From positions 1-32,531 of the forward strand of contig JAAUSF010000048.1 of NCBI GenBank assembly GCA_012033255.1: a stretch of DNA of 32,531 nt. The letters run 5' to 3'. The notes under the pieces were generated by a model. That model saw only the letters and a list, made by a program, of their open reading frames with translations. It was not told the origin of the DNA and did no database searches. The DNA is from Cyanobacteria bacterium RU_5_0 (GTDB lineage: Bacteria; Cyanobacteriota; Cyanobacteriia; Elainellales; Elainellaceae). Of the stretch, positions 27,205-32,531 are shown piece after piece (positions within the stretch are counted from its first letter, which is position 1; every line of letters begins with the position of its first letter). The translations under genes and the position numbers were made by a program.

Positions 27205-28299
27205 TCAGTCTTGCAGAACTGCTGCTGTGAGTGGAACTGCTGCCTGTGCAGATTGATGAGATAGGAGGAGTGCCGCTAGCTGGTTCAATTTTTGCTCAAC
27301 GTGGGGTTGGTTAAGATAGCGATCGCCTGCTTCAATCATGCGGCTGAGGTTGTTTGTACCGGCCTGAAATGGGGGCAAGTCGGCCTCTAGTGTGGGTTGA
27401 AAGCGGAAGTAGTTACACTCCGGCAGCAATCCTTGAATGGCATGATCAACCACATCACTTGAACCATCAAACAGCGTATCGAGCAGTGGAATACCTTTGC
27501 GAGGGCTTAACCACTCCAATGCGCCCCATTCTCTAGCAGCATCCAGCCCGATTTCTTTGACATTTTGCCCGGTGCCAAATGAGGCAACGGTTAAGTCCGA
27601 GCCTGCTGGTTTGTCATTCCAACGCAAGCGATCGATTACTGCACACAAGGCAGGATTGTTGGCAAATATGCCACCATCAATTAGCGGAATTGCTTTTTGA
27701 CCCCTTGCATTCAAGGGAATGGCACAGCCTTTTTGTTCCAAGGCAGCAATAAAATTGGGTTCGCTCATCAAGTGAGCCGGAAAAGCAGTAGGGGCTGCCG
27801 CAGAAGCGCGACAGGCTTCCCATACGGGGATGTGGGCATAGGCAAACTTCGTATTCACCATGACTACAGATTGACGATTGTAGGTGTCATAACTGGTAAT
27901 CAGCGTGGGAGGTAAATCCTTGAACAGTATGCTACCAAATACACTCGCACGTTGTAGAACTTCCTCTAGCCCTTTGCCGTCGTAGACAGGCTGACTGAAA
28001 CCCAATCGCACTCGATTCAGCCACATTTCAGCAACTTTATGGAACTTGGGGAAGATGACTAATCCTTCTTTGATGTAGAATTCTCGAATATAAGTAGCGG
28101 TATAGCCTTTAGCGACACCACAGGCAATGATGCTACCAGTCGAGGTTCCAGCGATCAGATCAAAATAGTCTTTAAGGGGTGTTTGAGGGTTTTGCTCTTT
28201 CAGTTTCGCTTCTAAATGCTCTAGCATGACGGCCGTGATCAGGCCGCGAATGCCGCCACCATCACAAGAGAGAATACAGCGCGTGTTTGATGTAGGCAT
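27205..28299 (-). CDS. Patatin-like phospholipase
   Basis: Patatin-family lipid acyl hydrolase of about 364 aa. Counting from the upstream in-frame ATG at 28341: the oxyanion motif GGGIRG is at 28-33, the nucleophile elbow GTSTG at 65-69 (S67) and the catalytic Asp is D222 in LIDGGIFANNP, giving a complete Ser-Asp dyad. The ATG at 28299 is preferred, because AAAGGAG lies 8 bases upstream. It has no signal peptide and is cytoplasmic or membrane-peripheral. It is the last gene of a leftward block. Patatins also serve as effectors in anti-phage and interbacterial systems, but no cyclase or sensor gene is visible here. Confidence 0.9.
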   Translation of the reverse strand: MPTSNTRCILSCDGGGIRGLITAVMLEHLEAKLKEQNPQTPLKDYFDLIAGTSTGSIIACGVAKGYTATYIREFYIKEGLVIFPKFHKVAEMWLNRVRLGFSQPVYDGKGLEEVLQRASVFGSILFKDLPPTLITSYDTYNRQSVVMVNTKFAYAHIPVWEACRASAAAPTAFPAHLMSEPNFIAALEQKGCAIPLNARGQKAIPLIDGGIFANNPALCAVIDRLRWNDKPAGSDLTVASFGTGQNVKEIGLDAAREWGALEWLSPRKGIPLLDTLFDGSSDVVDHAIQGLLPECNYFRFQPTLEADLPPFQAGTNNLSRMIEAGDRYLNQPHVEQKLNQLAALLLSHQSAQAAVPLTAAVLQD

Positions 28300-28412
28300 G
28301 ATTGTAGCTCCTTTGAAAAATCGGTTGCACAAGTTACACACATCCAGTTTTTGGGATGTATTTCAGTTTTCGGGCAGATGAGTTGCGAGGCGCGATCGTA
28401 ACCTTGCAAAAT

Positions 28413-28865
28413 TTAATCCCTAGTCCGTCCAAGCCTAAAAGGAAATGGTGGTCTCGCTCTTTTGAACACTTCTACAATTTTGTCCGCAGCAAGCTTTGCA
28501 GCAGTTTCACGGACAATGTTGAGATCAAGAGATGTTAGCTTCGCCACGTATTCCCTTTTATCTTTCTCAACCTCCGCTATCAGTTGATTGAGATGATTGT
28601 TGAATGCCGATATGTCGCTAACGGTTTGCTGTTCCAATTCTGTCAGCTTTTGCTTGATTTTGCTCCGAAGCTCTTCCTCAACTTGTTTACTAAGCTGCTT
28701 CTTAACTTCATCTTCAAGAATTTCCTGCATCCCTGTTTTGAGAAGTTCTTTTGTGATTGTCTTTCGAGCCAGTTTTGAGTGTTGAACCGGCTTTAGAGGG
28801 TAACCGAAAAAACAGTTGCATTCATACCTTGTTGTATGAAAGTTGAGACTCTGCTGCTTGGGCAT
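28413..28865 (-). CDS. Coiled-coil protein of unknown function
   Basis: A 150-codon ORF that is strongly helical and charged from about residue 30 to 135 (for example EDEVKKQLSKQVEEELRSKI and ELEQQTVSDISAF), ending in a basic Phe/Pro-rich tail. The long-frame start overlaps the NTF2-like gene by 44 bases, and an internal ATG at 28730 (MQEILEDEV) would avoid the overlap. The helical pattern already begins before that ATG, so the start is unsettled. It has no signal or membrane segment and no family was recognised. It sits between the patatin and NTF2-like genes on the same strand. Confidence 0.55.
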   Translation of the reverse strand: MPKQQSLNFHTTRYECNCFFGYPLKPVQHSKLARKTITKELLKTGMQEILEDEVKKQLSKQVEEELRSKIKQKLTELEQQTVSDISAFNNHLNQLIAEVEKDKREYVAKLTSLDLNIVRETAAKLAADKIVEVFKRARPPFPFRLGRTRD

Positions 28866-29283
28866 CTGGTACTGAAGGGCAAGCGGTTTCTGTCAGCGCG
28901 CCCACGATGATTTTCCAACTACCATTCACCTTACGCATGGTGTAAGTTAAGTTGAAGCACTCCAGAACTGTTTCTTGCTCTTCTTTGGGGCACTTTTTGT
29001 AACGAATTACGAGTCCAGTGACGATCGCCAAATTCTCGCTAAGTTGCTGAACCTTCAGCGACTTAGTTTCACTTCTACTAAAACAACGCTGCTTTAGCTC
29101 TTTCATCACCTTTTTGAAGCCAAAGTAACCGATAATTGGGTTTCCAATCACTGCCACTTTTTCAGGTGAAATCAGCATGGCTGGGAAGTGATAAAAGGGA
29201 AGAATTTTTGCAGGGTTAAGGGCTTGAAAAGCGATCGCATATTCCTGAAATATTTTCAAAACCAGATCTTCTTCATCTGACAT
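28822..29283 (-). CDS. NTF2-like / SnoaL-like fold protein
   Basis: The 153-aa protein has the order expected of an NTF2-like cone fold: an N-terminal helix (EEDLVLKIFQEYAIAFQALNP), then ILPFYHFPAMLISP, then strands ending in NGSWKIIVGALTET. This fold is used by ketosteroid isomerases, SnoaL cyclases and many non-catalytic binding proteins, so the activity is unknown. The ATG at 29283 is only 2 bases from the stop of the alpha/beta hydrolase, with a GGAG overlapping the end of that gene, so translation is probably coupled. Confidence 0.72.
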   Translation of the reverse strand: MSDEEDLVLKIFQEYAIAFQALNPAKILPFYHFPAMLISPEKVAVIGNPIIGYFGFKKVMKELKQRCFSRSETKSLKVQQLSENLAIVTGLVIRYKKCPKEEQETVLECFNLTYTMRKVNGSWKIIVGALTETACPSVPDAQAAESQLSYNKV

Positions 29284-29285
29284 GA

Positions 29286-30044
29286 TTAATGCTCCAAAAA
29301 GTTGAGGATGGCTGTTGCTGTGGAATCGGGGTGACTGAAACAGAAAGCATGAGCGGCATCTTGGATGATTTCTTGTTTAGCACCAGAGATTTTTTGGGTC
29401 AAAATATCGCTGTTTTGTGGAGGAATGACACGATCGCTATCCCCAGTCATCACCAGCGTAGGGGCTGTGATTTTCCCCAACCGATCGCAGGTATCGTGAT
29501 TGCTCATCGCATAGAACTGGCGCGCTAAAGCATCTCCTTTGCTGTGAAGCGGCGTAGTCGTTTGAAAGAACTCTTTTAAATCGGTTTGATGCTGCTGGAT
29601 AAACCCTGGTGTGAAGAGTAACTCCAAAACATTGCCGTTGAATAAGTTGCTGAACGCTCCTAATTGACTACAGCTTCCTCCAGCCATTGTGCAGCCGAGA
29701 ATCAGCTTATTCAGTTTGTCAGCATGATTGAGAGCAAAATGTTGAGCAATCATGCCACCCATGCTGACACCAAATACACTAGCTCTGGACTCACCCAATG
29801 CATCAAGTAAAACTGCGGCATCGTCTGCCATTTGAGCAATGGTGTAGGGGTGGGGCGATCGACTGGTTTCTCCTGCATCCCGATTATCAAACAGAATCAC
29901 TTTGTAATGCCGCGAGAGTAGGTCAGGGAGTTTTGTACCCCAATCCAACAGGCTGAAGCTCAGACCCATAATCATTAACAGTGGATCGCCCTGACCTTGA
30001 ATGTTGTAGTTGATATCCAGATCGCCAACCGTGATTTTAGGCAT
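29286..30044 (-). CDS. Alpha/beta hydrolase
   Basis: The 252-aa alpha/beta-hydrolase fold enzyme has the nucleophile elbow GVSMGG (S94), the acid in GDSDRVIPP (D204) and the base in DAAHAFCFSHPD (H232), giving a full catalytic triad. LFDNRDAGETSRS (51-63) is the usual strand-helix loop of esterases and lactonases in this superfamily. The substrate is unknown: an ester, a lactone or an acyl group. It is tightly linked to the downstream NTF2-like gene and may act with it on the same small molecule (inference). Confidence 0.9.
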   Translation of the reverse strand: MPKITVGDLDINYNIQGQGDPLLMIMGLSFSLLDWGTKLPDLLSRHYKVILFDNRDAGETSRSPHPYTIAQMADDAAVLLDALGESRASVFGVSMGGMIAQHFALNHADKLNKLILGCTMAGGSCSQLGAFSNLFNGNVLELLFTPGFIQQHQTDLKEFFQTTTPLHSKGDALARQFYAMSNHDTCDRLGKITAPTLVMTGDSDRVIPPQNSDILTQKISGAKQEIIQDAAHAFCFSHPDSTATAILNFLEH

Positions 30045-30131
30045 GTAACTTGACCAAGAAAAGGGACAAAAATTGAACTCAGATCAAGTGTTCCTGCGCT
30101 GCCGCAAGGTAAATGATTGTCTTCAAAGCAA

Positions 30132-30788
30132 TTATCCTCCTGAGCAGTCGGCGCTACATTGAGGAGCCGCTGTTTGGCTAATTACCTCACCTGTGAAGGT
30201 ATTGACGACCTCATCAAAACAGCTTCCATCCTCATGCCTTAGTCTGCGTAGAATTCGTCCTTCGCCTAAGCTCTTTTGGCAGACGACAGTGACTTGTGCC
30301 AGTTCCGTTGAGGTGTTCAACGGATAGTCAGATTGAGGAGGGTTATCAAGTGTAGCCGCGATCGCACTAGGGATCAAAATGTTAGAAAAGGGATTCTCCG
30401 ATTGAGCATTGAATTCTACCCAGTGACGAATGAGCTTCACACTCTTGATATTTTGAGGATCAGCATCGTCAATGCTAACTAACATATCTCCGGTAGGGCA
30501 AAGGGTCACACTAATTGCTAATTCATCAGCTTGACTTTCAGCGACGGAGCGTTGTTGCCCAAGGCATTTCATATTCTTTTCCCACAGTTGAGCTTGCTCT
30601 CTCATTTCCTGAGCAATATTAGGGGGTACACCCTGCTGAAAAGCTGTTACAAGGTTAGGGATATGTGGAATGTTGCCTACAAGTGATAGAAAAAGCGCAG
30701 GATACATAATTACCCATTGCCACCATCGATTTGGGTGCTGACCTGACGCGGAAGACATGACCGAGTGTTGTTGTGATTCTTGTACCAT
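30132..30788 (-). CDS. Membrane-anchored protein of unknown function
   Basis: The 218-aa protein has a short polar N-terminus, one hydrophobic segment at about residues 22-44 (RWWQWVIMYPALFLSLVGNI) and a soluble remainder that includes several cysteines: one in KCLGQQ, one in TLCPTG, one in VVCQKS, one in GSCFDE and two in the terminal CSADCSGG. If the tail is outside the cytoplasm, these could form disulfides. AAAGGAG 6 bases before the ATG is a strong ribosome-binding site. No family was recognised. It is upstream of the alpha/beta hydrolase by 87 bases. Confidence 0.7.
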   Translation of the reverse strand: MVQESQQHSVMSSASGQHPNRWWQWVIMYPALFLSLVGNIPHIPNLVTAFQQGVPPNIAQEMREQAQLWEKNMKCLGQQRSVAESQADELAISVTLCPTGDMLVSIDDADPQNIKSVKLIRHWVEFNAQSENPFSNILIPSAIAATLDNPPQSDYPLNTSTELAQVTVVCQKSLGEGRILRRLRHEDGSCFDEVVNTFTGEVISQTAAPQCSADCSGG

Positions 30789-30910
30789 GATTGGCTCCTT
30801 TCAAATATAAGTTGGGGAGAACAACGAAATGAAAGGCAGTTGCAACATCTGATTTAAGAAATTATTTCTAAAACCTGACTCAATCAGTGCTTTTCTTGCT
30901 GCCAATTGAA

Positions 30911-31063
30911 CTATGGAACAATTAGCATGGCATGGTCGCTGCTGGGCAAGTGCGTTATCTCTAACTCGACACCGATCGGCATGACTTGCACGCCTTTGAT
31001 AACGATGCGGTAATCAGTTGATTTGCCTTTGTGCATCAGAATTAGTTTGATCAATTCATCCAT
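30911..31063 (-). CDS. Small 50-aa hypothetical protein
   Basis: Hand translation gives a 50-codon ORF starting MDELIKLILMHKGKSTDYR and ending SSDHAMLIVP. AGGA lies 9 bases before the ATG. The composition is balanced, with alternating hydrophobic and polar residues like a small beta-rich domain (YRIVIKGVQVMPIGVELEI). It lies alone in a 365-base gap on the same strand as its neighbours. No family was recognised. Confidence 0.5.
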   Translation of the reverse strand: MDELIKLILMHKGKSTDYRIVIKGVQVMPIGVELEITHLPSSDHAMLIVP

Positions 31064-31153
31064 TGTTGAAATTCCTGTTCAAATGTTCGTTGGAAGAGGG
31101 GTTGAGTACGATCGCTTAGTCTGGGATGGGGAGCGATCGCAGCTACCAGATCG

Positions 31154-32404
31154 TTACAGTAACCCCCAGTCTACAAACAGGTCACGCGGATCATAGAGAC
31201 GCAACAGCCGTACTAATTCCTGCAAATCTTTCATTGAGGTTGGACAAACACAGCCTGCACTACCCGGTGAATGCCCCTCTGTAATGAAGTTCCAATCAGC
31301 ATGAAAACCGAAAGCATCACGTCCACCTTTTCTATCTCGTTCTCTGTCCCTGATTGGTAGAGTTCTGATCAGGTCAACGAAGACTGGACCAATACCGTTA
31401 CTGTCATGAGAATGAGCAACGCCATAATCATCTTTTGCACCTGCCCAATCGATGTCAGCGATGTAATAGCGTGATTGAGGAATTGGCTCCAAGCTACCTG
31501 GAATACCATCTGCAAGGAGTCTGAAGTTTTGTGCTCCAGGTGCACCTGAGACAACGCTGATTGAGTCTACGACATTTCCTTTGGGACTCACAAAATCCAG
31601 CGACAGTAACTCTAGTCCACTTGCATTCACTCTGCGGGTGCGAGTCAGACGGCAATAAACCTTGTCTGTTACCGGGTCAGGTAAGGGCTTGTCAGCTTTG
31701 GCGATCGCTGCTGAAAGAGCGGCTTTGGTTTTAGAACCAAACTTTCCGTCAACTGCAAGGTCAGAATCACCTTGGAGCCACTCTACAGCTCCTTTGGTGA
31801 CTGTTGTATAGCTATTCGGCTGCTTACCACCTGTTTTGAGATATCCAAGCCTCGCCAAACTGCAATTGAGGATATAACAATCTTCACCGACAGAGCCTTC
31901 CTTCAGAGTGCGTTGAATCTTTAGCGGTAGTTGTGGCGGTTGGTATGGATTTTCTACAAGTTCTACAGAACCAGTCCAAGGGATTTCGACATCATCGCCA
32001 GGGAACCCATCTCGTCGGAACAGAGCTTCTTCTCGATTGCGACGAATGACCAATCCGGGTAGAACTTTGCCACCGCCGTGAATCCAGCGATCGAACTCAC
32101 GGGCTGCGCCTTCGTAGTCTTTCCCATTAAGCTTACGCAGGAGTGTTGATTGCTTTAACGCTCCATCGCCGAAATTGAAAGTAAATGAAACGAGGGCATC
32201 AAACATGCCCTGAGTCAGCGGAACTTTAGATAGGTTGTTGACTGCTGCGGCTTTCTCATTAATCTCTTGATTTAACCAAAGCTCAGCAGTGTTTCTAGTG
32301 ATAATATCGCCTCTTCGCACAGGTCTATTGTCATCTAAGTGATATATCGAACCGTAACCGATCGTCCATACTCCGACCGGGTCGGCATAGCCCTCTTCCA
32401 TCAT
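31154..32404 (-). CDS. Lysozyme / peptidoglycan-binding / L,D-transpeptidase-like fusion
   Basis: The 416-aa protein has three parts. Residues 1-135 resemble a phage-type GH24 lysozyme (DPVGVWTIGYGS, FDALVSFTFNFG, GLVIRRNREEALF). Residues about 165-235 fit a peptidoglycan-binding repeat (LARLGYL, VDGKFGSKTKAAL). Residues about 250-416 end with FGFHADWN (H368) and SPGSAGCVCP (C385), like an L,D-transpeptidase active site. The N-terminus is odd: the usual helix with catalytic Glu and LRLKAY before the DPVG block is almost missing, an in-frame TAA lies directly before the ATG, and there is no Shine-Dalgarno sequence. The lysozyme part may be truncated and inactive. No signal peptide is visible. 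Confidence 0.75.
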   Translation of the reverse strand: MMEEGYADPVGVWTIGYGSIYHLDDNRPVRRGDIITRNTAELWLNQEINEKAAAVNNLSKVPLTQGMFDALVSFTFNFGDGALKQSTLLRKLNGKDYEGAAREFDRWIHGGGKVLPGLVIRRNREEALFRRDGFPGDDVEIPWTGSVELVENPYQPPQLPLKIQRTLKEGSVGEDCYILNCSLARLGYLKTGGKQPNSYTTVTKGAVEWLQGDSDLAVDGKFGSKTKAALSAAIAKADKPLPDPVTDKVYCRLTRTRRVNASGLELLSLDFVSPKGNVVDSISVVSGAPGAQNFRLLADGIPGSLEPIPQSRYYIADIDWAGAKDDYGVAHSHDSNGIGPVFVDLIRTLPIRDRERDRKGGRDAFGFHADWNFITEGHSPGSAGCVCPTSMKDLQELVRLLRLYDPRDLFVDWGLL

Positions 32405-32531
32405 TTAAGCAGAGTTAAATAAGAGACGACGCAGGAGTAAATCATGAATGACTGGACAGTAAAACGGCTGCATTCGCTCAATCAATTGAGCAAATCCTCG
32501 CTCCAACGTGGGAATGAAAAACACAGTTAAC
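32405..32531 (-). CDS. Partial ORF at the window edge
   Basis: An open frame enters from the right edge (about 41 codons visible, including TLERGFAQLIERMQPFYC) and stops at a TAA directly abutting the lysozyme-fusion ATG, in the same frame. The peptide does not look like a lysozyme N-terminus. It could be the end of an unrelated gene, for example a mobile element that cut the lysozyme gene. On the other strand a 28-codon ORF (32444-32530) has AGGAG 7 bases upstream, so strand assignment is uncertain. Confidence 0.3.
   Translation of the reverse strand, partial: LTVFFIPTLERGFAQLIERMQPFYCPVIHDLLLRRLLFNSA

Noticed and set aside
27205..28299. Patatin gene as the effector of a CBASS-type anti-phage system
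   Set aside because: No nucleotidyltransferase/cyclase, HORMA, TRIP13-like or Cap2/Cap3 gene is present in the neighbouring 5 kb, so there is no support for CBASS.
31154..32404. Prophage remnant based on the lysozyme domain
   Set aside because: No integrase, terminase, capsid, tail or holin gene is visible. The fusion with an L,D-transpeptidase-like domain is not a typical phage lysis gene.
1..32531. CRISPR arrays and tRNA genes
   Set aside because: No regularly spaced direct repeats with unique spacers were found. No tRNA cloverleaf with a T-loop GTTCGAATC-type sequence was recognised by eye, though a covariance-model search would be more sensitive.

Overview
The window is a piece of a cyanobacterial chromosome, most likely from a filamentous, Leptolyngbya- or Oscillatoria-like lineage (lineage is inference). 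It carries photosystem II genes (psbB, psbT, psbM), very frequent HIP1-type GCGATCGC palindromes, a short three-repeat ribosomal protein S1, cyanobacterial Ser/Thr kinases and a cyanophycin locus. No rRNA, tRNA, CRISPR array or intact transposase was seen.

Layout. Positions 1-3300 hold housekeeping genes: apt (adenine salvage), corA (Mg2+ transport) and dxr (MEP isoprenoid pathway). Positions 3700-12110 read rightward: a TPR-containing Ser/Thr kinase, a DUF3386 protein, a NifU-like Fe-S scaffold, a GH57 glycosidase, and a second Ser/Thr kinase with an extracytoplasmic C-terminal domain. Positions 12180-18430 read leftward: psbB, psbT, nrdR, rpsA (S1), a HAD hydrolase and metK. A [2Fe-2S] ferredoxin-like gene and psbM diverge from psbB. 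Positions 19500-23434 hold a tandem universal stress protein, a hotdog thioesterase, a YgfZ/GcvT-like folate-binding protein and a membrane-anchored SH3-like protein.

Positions 23494-26898 form a cyanophycin locus: a CphA2-type synthetase (leftward), a 64-aa protein and cyanophycinase cphB (rightward). The cphA2 reading frame is broken by an in-frame TGA. A further 78 in-frame sense codons follow it, so the apparent 556-residue protein and the 70-residue ORF after it look like two halves of one 635-codon gene.

Positions 27205-32404 are an accessory block with all genes leftward: a lysozyme/peptidoglycan-binding/L,D-transpeptidase-like fusion, a 50-aa ORF, a membrane-anchored unknown, an alpha/beta hydrolase, an NTF2-like protein, a coiled-coil protein and a patatin-like lipase. 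Lipid- and wall-acting enzymes sit beside unknowns here, so this is the best place in the window to look for an undescribed functional module. The evidence for a single system is only co-orientation and tight spacing.

Intergenic DNA is rich in small repeats: a MITE-like palindromic element (about 26982-27082, with a partial relative at 7018), two copies of a CCCCCAGAATTGGGGG repeat, GGGGAGAT tandem repeats at two sites, TGAGTGCTGAG-type repeats in inverted orientation around 6855-7121, and strong hairpins after psbM and between psbB and psbT.
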